Shown: positions 26,251 through 35,246, counted from the stretch's first letter. The stretch: 64,000 nucleotides of DNA from Sideroxyarcus emersonii (GCF_021654335.1 NZ_AP023423.1:2541001-2605000), one strand, 5' to 3'. Numbers and translations: made by a program. The notes: generated by a model from the sequence alone, not told the origin.

Positions 26251-26826
26251 CTAGTCGCCCGGCGCGAATTGCAGCGAACAGGACAGGACGCCGGCGACGA
26301 ACAGGTATTCGCCTTGCCCGGCAGGCGCACCCTGCGATAATTTGAAGCACACCAGGGTAGCAACGGCCTTGCGAACCTTCTGATGCGTCACCAGTTCCCA
26401 TGCCGCATCGAACTCATCCTGCCTGAAGACCAGTTCAAGGCCAATGCTGCTCTGGTTCTGCAGCCTGGGGATGTACATCCGGCCGATCTCTCCGCTGCTC
26501 GTTGCTTTGGGCACCGGGACATAGCCGGAATCGCCGGCAGCGATATTGACCCTTGAAGTATCGACCGTCGTGTGCGTGGCAAGGTAATGGAAGAATTTCT
26601 CGTCGAACTCCTGGTCCGACTCGACCTGCGACTCGCGCTTGCCCGCAGAGCCCAGGAACTCGAAATCGGCACTCGGCTTGTTTTCCCTCAGTTGCCGCGC
26701 CGACACGACCTTCTCGCACGAGAATCTCAGCGCCCGGGCAGACATCTGGCTCGACAGGTCTTCAGACTTCCCCATGCTGTTGACCAGGAACGCATCGAGT
26801 TTGAGTTCAAGCGAGAGTTCTATCAT
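26251..26826 (-). CDS. Conserved hypothetical protein downstream of an rRNA methyltransferase
   Basis: 191 residues, no signal peptide and no recognised motif. It starts with amphipathic beta-like sequence (MIELSLELKLDAFLVNS) and ends in hydrophobic strands (EYLFVAGVLSCSLQFAPGD). The ATG at 26826 overlaps the stop of the THUMP-domain methyltransferase gene as ATGA, so it is co-translated with it. Function unknown. Confidence 0.6.
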   Translation of the reverse strand: MIELSLELKLDAFLVNSMGKSEDLSSQMSARALRFSCEKVVSARQLRENKPSADFEFLGSAGKRESQVESDQEFDEKFFHYLATHTTVDTSRVNIAAGDSGYVPVPKATSSGEIGRMYIPRLQNQSSIGLELVFRQDEFDAAWELVTHQKVRKAVATLVCFKLSQGAPAGQGEYLFVAGVLSCSLQFAPGD

Positions 26827-27968
26827 TTTGGCCGGTTGCTCCCTGCCACGATCTTGTACTCGAACAGGCGGCATTCGATCGCGCCGTTGAAAAGCGGCGT
26901 GCGCCTGGAGGGGGTCAGCCGCATCAGCTTGGCGATGCGCAGGTCGGCCGTGAACAGGTAGGCGTTCCAGCCGCCGAATCTCTGCTTCAGCACGTCGCCC
27001 AGTTTGGGATACAGCGCTGCCAGTTCGTCCTCGTCGCCCATGCGTTCGCCATAGGGCAGGTTCGCCACGAGAATGCCTGTCTTTTCCGGCGGCGAGGCTT
27101 CCAGCGCATTGCACTGTTTCAGGTCCACCGTCTCGCGTATGCCCGCCTCTTCCAGGTTCTGGTGCGCCGCCTTGAGCGCGTCGCCATACAGGTCGCTGCC
27201 GTAGATCGGCAGTTCGCTCACCGGCAGTTGTGCGGCGATGGCCGCTTCGCGCATGGCGTTCCAGCTCTTCGCATCGAAGTTTTTCAGTTTCTCGAAAGCG
27301 AAATGGCGCGCGACGCCGGGCTGGATGTTGAGCGACATCTGCGCCGCCTCGATGAGGAAGGTTCCGCTGCCGCACATCGGGTCGAACAGCGGGATGCCGG
27401 GCTTCCAGCCGGTCAGCTTGAGGATGCCGGCGGCCAGATTCTCGCGCAGCGGTGCGATGTTGGTATGCAGGCGCACGCCGCGCTTGTACAGCGCATCGCC
27501 CGAGGTATCTAGGTACATGGTGAACTTCTCGCCCTCGAAGAAGGCATGGATGCGCATGTCCGGATCGAGCTTGGCCACGCTCGGACGCGCATCCTTCTCG
27601 GCGCGGAACTTGTCGCACACCGCATCCTTGATCTTCAGCGTGATGAACTCCAGGCTCTTCAGCGGACACTTGATCGCCGTAACCTTCACCAGGATGGTGC
27701 AGCTCACGTCGAACCAGCGCACCCACGGCAGATCGTAAACGACCTTGTACACATCCTGTTCGTTGCGGAACGGCGTGGCGTCCTTGACGCGCCACAGGAT
27801 GCGCGAAGCGAGCCGGCTCTGCAGATTGGCGCGATAGCACAGCGGCCAGTCGCCGGCAAAGGCGACACCGCCTTCGGTCGGGCGCACATCCGTGGCGCCG
27901 AAACCGGCGAGCTCATCGGTGAGAAGTTTTTCCAGTCCGCGCGGACAGGTGGCGAAAAAATCTGGCAT
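26823..27968 (-). CDS. rlmL: THUMP-domain class I RNA methyltransferase (RlmL-like)
   Basis: 381 residues. An N-terminal THUMP/ferredoxin-like region (MPDFFATCPRGLEKLLTDEL) is followed by a Rossmann methyltransferase with FDPMCGSGTFLIEAA and the catalytic ILVANLPYGER (N-P-P/L-Y-type N2-guanine motif). This matches the RlmL half of 23S rRNA G2445 methyltransferase; the RlmK half found in enterobacterial fusion proteins is absent, as in many Betaproteobacteria. Part of a minus-strand cluster with hemJ. Confidence 0.9.
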   Translation of the reverse strand: MPDFFATCPRGLEKLLTDELAGFGATDVRPTEGGVAFAGDWPLCYRANLQSRLASRILWRVKDATPFRNEQDVYKVVYDLPWVRWFDVSCTILVKVTAIKCPLKSLEFITLKIKDAVCDKFRAEKDARPSVAKLDPDMRIHAFFEGEKFTMYLDTSGDALYKRGVRLHTNIAPLRENLAAGILKLTGWKPGIPLFDPMCGSGTFLIEAAQMSLNIQPGVARHFAFEKLKNFDAKSWNAMREAAIAAQLPVSELPIYGSDLYGDALKAAHQNLEEAGIRETVDLKQCNALEASPPEKTGILVANLPYGERMGDEDELAALYPKLGDVLKQRFGGWNAYLFTADLRIAKLMRLTPSRRTPLFNGAIECRLFEYKIVAGSNRPK

Positions 27969-27969
27969 C

Positions 27970-28386
27970 TTAAAAAGGTTTCACGACGACGAGGATGACT
28001 ACGGCAAGGAGTACCAGTACCGGCACTTCATTGAAGAAGCGGAACCAGACATGGCTGCGGGTGTTGCGCTCGGCAGCGAACACCTTGACCAGGTGGCCGC
28101 AATAAAAATGATACGCGACCAGTCCGGCCACCAGGGCGACCTTGGCATGTATCCAGCCGCCGTTGAAGATGTCGCGATGGCCCAGCCATAGCCACAGGCC
28201 GGTGGCCACAGCAAGTACGCCGATCGGCGTGACGAACTTGTACAGCTTGCGCTCCATCAGCTTGAGGCGCTCTTTCACCGCCGCCTCTTCCGCCATCGCA
28301 TGATTGACGAAAATGCGCGGCAGGTAGAACAGGCCGGCGAACCAGCTGACCACGAAGAAGATATGAAAAGCTTTCAGCCACAACAT
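27970..28386 (-). CDS. hemJ: Protoporphyrinogen IX oxidase HemJ
   Basis: 138 residues, four transmembrane helices. The start MLWLKAFHIFFVVSWFAGLFYLPR is characteristic of HemJ (UPF0093), with conserved His8. The later WIHAKVALVAGLVAYHFYCG carries the conserved lysine and histidines. Catalyses the penultimate step of haem synthesis in the inner membrane. One base separates its stop from the methyltransferase start, and the ABC permease lies just upstream. Confidence 0.9.
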   Translation of the reverse strand: MLWLKAFHIFFVVSWFAGLFYLPRIFVNHAMAEEAAVKERLKLMERKLYKFVTPIGVLAVATGLWLWLGHRDIFNGGWIHAKVALVAGLVAYHFYCGHLVKVFAAERNTRSHVWFRFFNEVPVLVLLAVVILVVVKPF

Positions 28387-28389
28387 GGA

Positions 28390-29175
28390 TCACCTCGACA
28401 AGCGACGACGGAACAACACCAGAGAAACATAGAAACCGCACAACGCATAGGCCAGCAGCACCGCAACATGCAGCAACGCCTGCGGCGGCAGGTTGCCGTT
28501 CATCAGCGGCCTTGCCAGGTCGATCGCATGCGTCAGCGGCAACACGCTCGCGATCATCTGCATGCTGGGCGGCAGCTGGGTGACCGGAAAAAACACGCCG
28601 CATAGTAGCATCATCGGCGTGATCACCAGCGTGAAGTAGTACATGAAGAAATCGTAGGCCGGCGCCAGCGCGGTCATGATCAGGCCGATGGCGGCAAAGG
28701 TCAGCCCGATCAGCAGCGCCAGCGGGATCATCCACAGCGACATCAGGGCGTGCGACAGCCCCAGTATCCAGATCACCGCCAGCACGGCAGCCCCCGACAT
28801 CAGGCTCTTGGTGGCAGCCCACAGGATCTCGGACAGCACCACGTCATCCAGCGCGACTGGCGTGTTCAGGATGGCCTCCCAGGTCCGCTGTTCGTGCATG
28901 CGCGCAAAGCCGGAATACAGCGCTTCGAAGCTCGCGCTGTTCATGGTGCTGTAGCACACCGTGCCGGCAGCCAGGAAGGCCATGTACGACATGCCGCCCA
29001 TGGTCGGCAGCAGGCTGCCGAGGCCGTAGCCCAGGCCCAGCATGTAAATCACCGGATCGGCCAGATGGCCGAGGATGGACGGCGCCGCGATCTTCTTCCA
29101 CACCAGCCAGTGCCTGCGCCAGATCGGGTAGAAGCGCAGACTCAGCCGCGGCAATGCAAAATCCCGTTCGCTCAT
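28390..29175 (-). CDS. ABC-2 type transporter permease, NodJ-like
   Basis: 261 residues with six transmembrane segments. NodJ-type features include the IAAPSILGHLADPVIYMLGLGYGLG opening, TVCYSTMNSASFEALYSGFARM with RTWEAILNTPV, and the LVITPMMLLCGVFFPVTQLP loop near the end. Pairs with the ATPase at 29636. The ATG overlaps the stop of the intervening thioesterase. The exported substrate cannot be predicted, though NodIJ-type pumps move lipid-linked or drug-like molecules. Confidence 0.88.
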   Translation of the reverse strand: MSERDFALPRLSLRFYPIWRRHWLVWKKIAAPSILGHLADPVIYMLGLGYGLGSLLPTMGGMSYMAFLAAGTVCYSTMNSASFEALYSGFARMHEQRTWEAILNTPVALDDVVLSEILWAATKSLMSGAAVLAVIWILGLSHALMSLWMIPLALLIGLTFAAIGLIMTALAPAYDFFMYYFTLVITPMMLLCGVFFPVTQLPPSMQMIASVLPLTHAIDLARPLMNGNLPPQALLHVAVLLAYALCGFYVSLVLFRRRLSR

Positions 29176-29639
29176 TTCGAATTGTCCATTTCCACTGCAG
29201 CAAAGGCATCGACCGGCTTGACCACGCCGACACCCCGCGCATAGACACAGCCCTTCGACGTTCCTTCCGCCATGATGCGCTCACCCTTGCTGAAAACATG
29301 CTTCATATAGAAATACTTCTCGTCCCAGTGCGTCACTTCCGTCCTCACCCGGTAGCGCGCAAAAAGACCCAGCGGCTTCTTGTAGCTCATGGTGTGCTCG
29401 GCGATGACCGGGATCCAGTTGCGCCTGAACATGGCCTTCAGCAAACCGCTGCGCGCGAAGATGTCCACGCGGTTGAGGTCGCAGATGGTCAGGTAACGGC
29501 CGTTGTTCATGTGCAGGTTGATGTCGATGTCGTTGGGCAGCACGCTCAAGGCGAACTCGCTTGCAAAATTGCCGCCCCGCATCCGTTCGCAGAACAGCGA
29601 GCGGACGAGCACATAGAGCATGCGGAAAATCAGGTTCAT
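29172..29639 (-). CDS. Hotdog-fold thioesterase between ABC exporter subunits
   Basis: 155 residues. [16 protein letters not shown] is the classic acyl-CoA/acyl-ACP thioesterase signature (4HBT_2-type, catalytic Asp before HMNNGRY), followed by [31 protein letters not shown]. The start overlaps the ATPase stop and the stop overlaps the permease start, both as ATGA. This placement inside an ABC transporter operon suggests that the transported molecule is an acyl or lipid compound (inference). Confidence 0.85.
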   Translation of the reverse strand: MNLIFRMLYVLVRSLFCERMRGGNFASEFALSVLPNDIDINLHMNNGRYLTICDLNRVDIFARSGLLKAMFRRNWIPVIAEHTMSYKKPLGLFARYRVRTEVTHWDEKYFYMKHVFSKGERIMAEGTSKGCVYARGVGVVKPVDAFAAVEMDNSK

Positions 29640-30550
29640 TCGCGCATCTCCCTGCCGGTCAGCTTCAGGAACACGTCTTCCAGGTTCGCCGGCCGGTGCA
29701 GGTAGCGCAGTGCGCTTTGTGCCTGCAGATGTTCCACCAGCGGCTGCGCGTCCCTCACATAGCAGAACACCGATTCGCCGCTGACCTCGAAGCGCTGCGC
29801 ATAATTTGCGGCATGCTCGCCCGCCCATTGCGCGGAGGTCTCGCCGAACACTTCCACCACCTGCGGTTCGATGTTGCTGTCGATCAGCTGGCGCGGCGAG
29901 CCTTCGCTGATGAGCCTGCCGTTGTCCATCACGGCAAGGCGGTGGCACAGGCGCTCCGCCTCGTCCATGAAATGCGTGGTGAGCAGCAGCGTCTTGCCCT
30001 GCTGCGTGAGTTCGCGCAAGCGCTGCCAGATCAGGTGGCGCGCCTGCGGGTCCAGCCCCGTGGTCGGCTCGTCGAGGAAGATCACATCGGGATCGTTGAC
30101 CAGCGCGCGCGCCAGCGTGAGGCGGCGCTTCATGCCGCCGGATAGCGTCGGCACCTTGGCATCGCGCTTGCTGGTAAGGCTGGCGAACTCCAGCAACGAC
30201 GGAATGCGCGCCTCGATCTCGCGGTCGTGCAGTCCGAAGTAGCGCCCGTACACCAGCAGGTTCTCGGCCACGGTGAAATCGGGGTCGAGGTTGTCCATCT
30301 GCGGCACCACGCCGACACGGATGCGCGCTTCGCGCGCCGCCTGCGGCACAGGCAGGTCGAGCAGCAAGGCGGTTCCGGCATCCGGTTCGATCAGCCCGAG
30401 CAGCATGCGCAAGGTCGTGGTCTTGCCCGCGCCATTGGGGCCGAGCAGGCCGAAGCATTCGCCTTTGCGGATGGACAGGTCGAGGCCATCCACCACGCGC
30501 TGGCCGCCGTAGGATTTTTGCAGCCCGATAGCTTTGATCACTGCATTCAT
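29636..30550 (-). CDS. ABC transporter ATP-binding protein, NodI-like
   Basis: 304 residues. Walker [15 protein letters not shown], signature [16 protein letters not shown], Walker [15 protein letters not shown], and the H-loop HFMDEAERL. The C-terminal extension (about 80 residues) is of the DUF4162/NodI type. It is the first gene of the ATPase-thioesterase-permease-hemJ-rlmL-like run and its stop overlaps the thioesterase start. Confidence 0.93.
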   Translation of the reverse strand: MNAVIKAIGLQKSYGGQRVVDGLDLSIRKGECFGLLGPNGAGKTTTLRMLLGLIEPDAGTALLLDLPVPQAAREARIRVGVVPQMDNLDPDFTVAENLLVYGRYFGLHDREIEARIPSLLEFASLTSKRDAKVPTLSGGMKRRLTLARALVNDPDVIFLDEPTTGLDPQARHLIWQRLRELTQQGKTLLLTTHFMDEAERLCHRLAVMDNGRLISEGSPRQLIDSNIEPQVVEVFGETSAQWAGEHAANYAQRFEVSGESVFCYVRDAQPLVEHLQAQSALRYLHRPANLEDVFLKLTGREMRE

Positions 30551-30561
30551 TCTGCTAAACC

Positions 30562-30647
30562 TTTTTAGCCACGGAAAACACAGAGCCCACAGAGAAAATC
30601 CCGCCCTGCGTTCTCCGCGCTCCCTGTGGCTGATTGCTCTTGTTTTT
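30562..30647. repeat. CACAGAG-type dispersed repeat, copy 1
   Basis: Intergenic imperfect palindrome: AGCCACGGAAAACACAGAG then CCACAGAGAAA, a short spacer, and CTGTGGCTGATTGCTCTTG on the other arm. Related copies lie at 45614 and 61633. It lies between the ABC ATPase gene and the hydrolase gene on the same strand, so a transcript could fold here. Confidence 0.6.
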
Positions 30648-30652
30648 TTGCT

Positions 30653-31273
30653 TCACAGTTCCACCCCGTTGAAATGACGCTTCACGATATCGCGCAACTG
30701 CGTCAGCCGCCCGTGGAAGAAATGCTCCGCCTGCGGCAACACCACGATGGGCAGATGTTGCGGACGCGCCCATTCCAGCGCATCGGCCAGCGGCACGACA
30801 TCGTCATGCTCGCCGTGGACGACCAGCGTATCGGGGGCGACGGCCGGCATGGCAAAGCGGCCCACGGCCGGCGCCGCCAGGATCAGGTGCTGCGGGCGCA
30901 CCTGCTGCGCGGCACGCGCGGCAACATAGCCCCCGAACGAGAAACCGGAAAGGATCAGCGGCAGCTCCTCGCCGAATTGTTCCTGCGCAAAACGCACGAT
31001 CGCAATCATGTCCTGTTCTTCGCCGTCGCCGCCGGTGAACTCGCCCTCGCTCATGCCCACGCCGCGAAAATTGAAGCGCAGCGCGACGCAGCCCAGCTCG
31101 GCAAAGGTCTTGGCCAGCGTCACCGCGACCTTGTTCTCCATCGTACCGCCCATGGTCGGCAGCGGATGTGCCACCACGGCGATGCCGCAGGTGATCTCTT
31201 CCGGCATGTGCACGACCCCTTCGAGCAGCCCCGCAGTGCCGGTGGTGGAAAATTTTTCCAGTGTGATCGCCAT
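30653..31273 (-). CDS. Alpha/beta hydrolase, dienelactone-hydrolase-like
   Basis: 206 residues. The nucleophile motif is GFSFGGYVAARA (Ser), then VHGEHDDVVPL with the Asp and AEHFFHGRL with the His. The start VVAHPLPTMGGTMENKV and RFNFRGVGMSEGEF give the CocE/YfhR-like family of unknown natural substrate. The ATG overlaps the ferredoxin stop (TGATG), so the two are translated together. Confidence 0.9.
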   Translation of the reverse strand: MAITLEKFSTTGTAGLLEGVVHMPEEITCGIAVVAHPLPTMGGTMENKVAVTLAKTFAELGCVALRFNFRGVGMSEGEFTGGDGEEQDMIAIVRFAQEQFGEELPLILSGFSFGGYVAARAAQQVRPQHLILAAPAVGRFAMPAVAPDTLVVHGEHDDVVPLADALEWARPQHLPIVVLPQAEHFFHGRLTQLRDIVKRHFNGVEL

Positions 31274-31584
31274 CAGATCTTCAGCCGATCGACGATGCGG
31301 CCATGCTTCAGGTGCTCTTCGATGATCTCGTCGAGATCGCTGTGGTCGACATAGGTGTACCAGACCGCCTCGGGATAGACCACCAGCACCGGCCCCAGCT
31401 CGCAACGCCCCAGACAGCCGGCAGAATTGATGCGCAGGTTGTTCTGCGCGCCGGAAATACCCAGCTGCTTGACCTTGTCCTTGACATAATCGCGCGCCGC
31501 TTGCGCACCGAAGTTGTTGCAGCAATCCTCGCCTGCCGCACGCTGGTTAACGCAGAAGAACACATGCCTGTCGTAGTGACTCAT
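31273..31584 (-). CDS. Thioredoxin-like [2Fe-2S] ferredoxin
   Basis: 103 residues. Cys-ligand pattern of the NuoE/clostridial Fe2S2 thioredoxin-like type: FFCVNQRAAGEDCC near the N-terminus and AGCLGRCELGP near residue 55. Electron carrier of unknown partner. Start at 31584 overlaps the VanZ-family stop by 4 bases, and it overlaps the hydrolase gene by one base. These three genes may form an operon but have no obvious common function. Confidence 0.9.
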   Translation of the reverse strand: MSHYDRHVFFCVNQRAAGEDCCNNFGAQAARDYVKDKVKQLGISGAQNNLRINSAGCLGRCELGPVLVVYPEAVWYTYVDHSDLDEIIEEHLKHGRIVDRLKI

Positions 31585-32669
31585 TTGCCATCCTTATGTT
31601 GATACGATGTTCGCGCCCACCACAGATATCCCGCCAGCAGCAGCGGAAAGACCAGCGATACGGTGTGCGACAGTCCGTTGTAATTGCGCAAATGGCCATA
31701 GCGCCACTGGTACAGGCGCATTGCGGCGGAGGGGGTGCCACTGTCCAGCACCCAGTTCGCCAGTACCACATAGCTCAGCGCACCCAGCGCTGCCGCCCAG
31801 ACCAGCCGCGACCGGGGCAGCCAGGCGGCGCCGGCGATCAGCAGCACACCGACCACGATGCCCAGCATCGCCTCGCCATTCAACCATAACAGCAGCGCCC
31901 AGGATTTCAACAGCAGTGCCGCCGCGATGAACTTGGCCAGCGCCACCACGCCCAGCACCAGCGCCAGCCCGACCACCACATGGCGGCGTTCGCGCAGCAA
32001 CGTCAGCAGCAATGCGCCCAGCATCAGCAGGTTCAAGGCGACCGCCAGGCTCTCCCACAGGTTGAACGGCTCTTCCGGCACAGCGGCGAACATGCGGTAA
32101 GCCGGCTCGGTGATGAACACATTCCCCAGCATCGGCAACGACGGATTGATCTGCGCGAACATCCACAGCGTCGCCAGCGCCAGGCCGAAGTCCACTCCCG
32201 GCCCCTGCCGGAACAGCCCGATGCGCCATTGTGTCACGCGCACGAACCAGGCGCGCTGCACGACCGACACCGCCAGCAGCGCACCGCCCAGCGCGCCGAT
32301 GCCGTTGGCCAGGATGTCCGCATTCGAACTGGTGCGCATCGGCAGATACATCTGCAGGTACTCCATCGCCACGGACAGCGCCAGCGCCGTCAGCGTCGCC
32401 CACAACACGCTGGGTTTCCTGCCGAAATTCGCGCGGTAGGTGAGCGCCAGCAGCAGTCCGAAGGGGAAATAGGCCAGCAGATTGCTCAATGCGTCGAACG
32501 TCGAATAGGTCAGCCCCAGCGGCGAGACCAGCACCGCCCAGAACTCCAGCCCCTGTTCCTGCCAGCCCACGAAAGGCGACAGGCTGGCATACACGATGAA
32601 CACGGCATACCCCGCCGCCAGATAGCGGCGCAACAGACTGCGGGGTTTTGCGTGTAAGGAAGCGCTCAT
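31581..32669 (-). CDS. VanZ-family membrane protein
   Basis: 362 residues, about ten hydrophobic segments. The VanZ-type core lies near residues 55-120 (FDALSNLLAYFPFGLLLA, MEYLQMYLPMRTSSNADILANGIGALGGAL). The C-terminal half adds further transmembrane helices without an assignable domain. VanZ relatives confer teicoplanin resistance in some Gram-positives, but in Proteobacteria this function is not expected. Likely a cell-envelope membrane protein. Confidence 0.82.
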   Translation of the reverse strand: MSASLHAKPRSLLRRYLAAGYAVFIVYASLSPFVGWQEQGLEFWAVLVSPLGLTYSTFDALSNLLAYFPFGLLLALTYRANFGRKPSVLWATLTALALSVAMEYLQMYLPMRTSSNADILANGIGALGGALLAVSVVQRAWFVRVTQWRIGLFRQGPGVDFGLALATLWMFAQINPSLPMLGNVFITEPAYRMFAAVPEEPFNLWESLAVALNLLMLGALLLTLLRERRHVVVGLALVLGVVALAKFIAAALLLKSWALLLWLNGEAMLGIVVGVLLIAGAAWLPRSRLVWAAALGALSYVVLANWVLDSGTPSAAMRLYQWRYGHLRNYNGLSHTVSLVFPLLLAGYLWWARTSYQHKDGK

Positions 32670-32788
32670 GCATCGAAGCCGGCAGGGTCTTTCAAACTTT
32701 TTCGATTGACTCGGAAGCGGCGGGTAAGAAACAATGCCCCCGCTTCAGATATCAGACCAATATCAATTGGCGTTTACTAGGAGGAATT

Positions 32789-33253
32789 ATGGCATACCTG
32801 CACTGGTCCAGTGACCTGGAAACCGGGATAGAGGTCATCGACACGCAGCATCAGCGCATCGTCGACTACCTGAACGAACTGAATACCGCCAACGACAGCG
32901 GCGACCGTAACGCGACCAACCATGTATTGAGCGAACTGGTCGACTACACGCTGACGCATTTCGCCTTCGAGGAGGAACTGCAGGAAAAGGCCGGCTATCC
33001 GTTCATCAAGGCGCACAAGCGGGTGCACGAGATCTTCACCAAGCGTGTCGCGGAATTCCAGAAGCGCGCCGACGCCGGCGAAAACGTCGCGCCGGAACTG
33101 CTCTCCATGCTGAAGATATGGCTGGTCAACCACATCAAGGGCGACGATGCCGACTACGTGGAGAGCGTCAAAAAGATGCTGGGGCTCGAAAGCGCCGGCA
33201 ACAAGGTGGATGGCGGCTGGCTCGGCACGGCACTGAAGAAGTTCTTCGGCTGA
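32789..33253 (+). CDS. Bacteriohemerythrin
   Basis: 154 residues, O2-binding di-iron protein. Seven ligands visible: His21 (DTQH), His57 and Glu61 (HFAFEEE), His76 and His80 (HKRVH), His115 and Asp120 (HIKGDD). A perfect AGGAGG lies five bases upstream. No fused signalling domain, so probably an O2 store or carrier. This is the second hemerythrin in the window, and it has a short exported companion right after it. Confidence 0.93.
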   Translation: MAYLHWSSDLETGIEVIDTQHQRIVDYLNELNTANDSGDRNATNHVLSELVDYTLTHFAFEEELQEKAGYPFIKAHKRVHEIFTKRVAEFQKRADAGENVAPELLSMLKIWLVNHIKGDDADYVESVKKMLGLESAGNKVDGGWLGTALKKFFG

Positions 33254-33291
33254 TCGCCAAAGCGGAAAAACACAGCGAAGGAAAAACCGGC

Positions 33292-33492
33292 ATGAAAAAG
33301 AAAATCGCGCTGATCGTGGTACTGGGCATGGCGGCCGTGAGTGCATTCGCCGGCGGCGCGCCCTGGTACAAGTGGATCAACCGCTACGACCGCACCATCA
33401 TCTGCGCGCAGATATCACCCGGCGAAGCCTGGATCCAGTATCAGGGCCCCTTCATGGAAGCGCGCTGCAGCAAGCCGGGAGTTCCGCAGTAA
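33292..33492 (+). CDS. Small exported protein downstream of bacteriohemerythrin
   Basis: 66 residues. Signal peptide MKKKIALIVVLGMAAVSAFA of about 20 residues, then a short mature part with two cysteines (IICAQISPGE, EARCSKPG) probably forming one disulfide. Starts 38 bases after the hemerythrin stop, so probably in the same transcript. No homology recognised; a real gene is supported by the signal peptide and context. Confidence 0.55.
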   Translation: MKKKIALIVVLGMAAVSAFAGGAPWYKWINRYDRTIICAQISPGEAWIQYQGPFMEARCSKPGVPQ

Positions 33493-33520
33493 CGACCTGC
33501 ACCCGCCAATCACTGGCGTT

Positions 33521-33820
33521 TCACCCCTTACCCAGCCGTTTCGCGATCACCGCCGGCAGACGCTGCGGCGCTTTGACGCGCAATTGCTTATTCACGTTGT
33601 AAACTCCGAACACCACCGTGATCGCGCTTTCAGCCACATCGAACTCCCCCGCCAGGAATCTCACCAGATGCGCCGTGGCGCGTCCGCGCACCGGCTGCTC
33701 GGCCACATGCACCTCCAGCTGATGGCCGATGACCTTGCCGATCCTGGTCTTTTTGGCGCGCGGGCGGCCGAGGATGTTCAGCACCAGCGTGTCGTCTTCC
33801 CACCAGCAGAACGGCTGCAT
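33521..33820 (-). CDS. Second DUF167 (YggU-like) family protein
   Basis: 99 residues. Start at 33820 has AGGAG four bases upstream. The DUF167 shape is visible: TLVLNILGRPRAKKTRIGKVIGHQLEVHVAEQPVRGRATAHLVRFLAGEF, and a lysine-rich C-terminus. More divergent than the yggU product at 10461; its role is unknown. Confidence 0.75.
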   Translation of the reverse strand: MQPFCWWEDDTLVLNILGRPRAKKTRIGKVIGHQLEVHVAEQPVRGRATAHLVRFLAGEFDVAESAITVVFGVYNVNKQLRVKAPQRLPAVIAKRLGKG

Positions 33821-33843
33821 CAGCACTCCTGTAGAATTCAAAT

Positions 33844-34068
33844 ATGAACACCGATGATAAACCAGCCAGGCGCCCCAGCCTCGACGGCATCACGCTTGAG
33901 ATGATCGTCACGCAGCTCTCCGAAAACATGGGGTGGGAAGCGATGGGTATGGCGGTGCCGATCCGCTGCTTCACACATGACCCCAGCGTCAAATCCAGCC
34001 TGAAGTTCCTGCGCCGCACGCCCTGGGCGAGGGCGAAAGTGGAAGTACTGTACCTGAGCCAGCTATGA
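33844..34068 (+). CDS. VF530-family (DUF2132) DNA-binding protein
   Basis: 74 residues. The typical ITLEMIVTQLSENMGWEAMG and IRCFTHDPSVKSSLKFLRRTPWARAKVE are the complete signature of this small helical family, thought to bind DNA. It is divergent from the DUF167 gene, and its stop overlaps that of the next, convergent gene by 6 bases. Confidence 0.9.
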   Translation: MNTDDKPARRPSLDGITLEMIVTQLSENMGWEAMGMAVPIRCFTHDPSVKSSLKFLRRTPWARAKVEVLYLSQL

Positions 34069-34281
34069 AACATCCTTGCGCAAAGGATCGAGCAGCGACG
34101 ACAAGCCGTTGTGATCGATCTCCTGCATCAGCTGCAACAACCGGCCGATCTCGCCCGGCGGAAACCCCTCGCGCGCGAACCAGTTGAGGTAATGCCCCGG
34201 CAGGTCGGCGATGGTACGGCCTTTGTATTTGCCGTAGGGCATGGTGCGGGTGAGAAGTTTTTCGAGGTCTTGCGGATTCAT
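34063..34281 (-). CDS. DUF3820-family small protein
   Basis: 72 residues with the family core MPYGKYKGRTIADLPGHYLNWFAREGFPPGEIGRLLQLM. Sometimes annotated as a quorum-sensing-linked regulator or putative nucleic-acid-binding factor; function unproven. Converges with the VF530 gene. Confidence 0.88.
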   Translation of the reverse strand: MNPQDLEKLLTRTMPYGKYKGRTIADLPGHYLNWFAREGFPPGEIGRLLQLMQEIDHNGLSSLLDPLRKDVS

Positions 34282-34399
34282 CCTGATTCATCACGTAGGG
34301 TGCAATAAGCGCAGCGCATTGCACCATGAGCATTTCATCCGGCGCAATACCCGTTAGTCATTGCGCATTGCGCTGGTCAGAAGCGGTTGCAGGATGGAG

Positions 34400-34813
34400 C
34401 TACACATCTGCGGCGGGATATGCTTCAACGTACTTTTCCCCACTCGCGCCATGGTAGGTACAGGTTCGCGCTGCAAAATCCACGTCGTAGCTCACGACGC
34501 CCGCCTTCCAAGCCGCCATCAGAAACTCCGGAAACGTGCTCGCCCCGGCTTGATCGGCCCGTAGCGCGGTGATAAGGGCATTGCGATCAAATGGCGGCAC
34601 ATCTGCCATGCCCGAGACAAGAGGTGTTCCCTGCATGACCACCGGGCCTTGCTGAGTCAGGTACAGGCTTTGACAAGATGGCAAGGACCAGAAATTGCGC
34701 GTTACGCCAGCCCGACGCAACGTTTCGGCGAAATACGGAAAGCCACCGACCTTCGGACGGCCTGCCATTGCACGTTGCATGGCCAAATTCAGGTTTTCGA
34801 TTGCATCGCTCAT
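34400..34813 (-). CDS. DUF1398-family protein (YbcV-like)
   Basis: 137 residues. Matches the DUF1398 family by FPYFAETLRRAGVTRNFWSLPSCQSLYLTQ and the C-terminal GVVSYDVDFAARTCTYHG. GGAG is present upstream of the ATG at 34813. Function unknown. The 5' side faces the left copy of the 238-bp inverted repeat. Confidence 0.8.
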   Translation of the reverse strand: MSDAIENLNLAMQRAMAGRPKVGGFPYFAETLRRAGVTRNFWSLPSCQSLYLTQQGPVVMQGTPLVSGMADVPPFDRNALITALRADQAGASTFPEFLMAAWKAGVVSYDVDFAARTCTYHGASGEKYVEAYPAADV

Positions 34814-35246
34814 GGTGATTCTCCGTAACGAATGACTGCTGTGCTCTCCGGGCACTTCTTGCATGCGAGGTGGCAGAACGTGCACGCCTGCCGAGGCTAC
34901 CAGACTTTGATTTCTTTCAGAATAATTCGACTCCGGCACGCGCCATCCTAAACCGTCGGGGGTTGCCCGACAGCAAGTCACTTTCTTTTGCTTCGCCAAA
35001 AAGAAAGTAACCAAAGAAAAGGCGACCCCGGTTTGCCGCCCTTCGGGTTCCCTCGATATTTCGCCAACAAGCGGGGCTGCGCAACTCGCCCTAGTGAGGC
35101 ACACACCCCGTGCCTCACCGCGGAGCTCGGACAGTGCTCGCCTAAACCTCCGCTTGTTGGCGAAATGTCGAGGCGGCGCTCAGGGGAAGGGAAATTCAAA
35201 ACCTAAAACCACAGCGTAGGCACTTTGTGTCCCTTACTCTACCTTG
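34814..35246. other. Long intergenic stretch holding the left inverted repeat
   Basis: Non-coding stretch of about 430 bases between the DUF1398 gene and an AT-rich gene. The main content is the 238-bp repeat copy at 34953-35190. I see no gene or convincing promoter outside it. Confidence 0.7.
34953..35190 (+). repeat. Left copy of a 238-bp inverted repeat
   Basis: Nearly identical, in the opposite direction, to 36132-36369 (one mismatch in the first 225 bases by eye, a few near the inner end). It contains its own nested palindromes: a 24-bp arm at 35051-35074 that pairs with 35150-35173 with one mismatch, and a short hairpin CTTTCTTTT...AAAAAGAAAG near 34981-35007. No protein-coding potential beyond chance. 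The core resembles an intergenic repeat common in Betaproteobacteria. Confidence 0.85.

Noticed and set aside
35007-35032. GTAACC followed by a C-rich block in the left inverted repeat
   Set aside because: The block after 16 bases reads CGGT, not CGAA, and it is not upstream of a plausible gene; it is part of the repeat.
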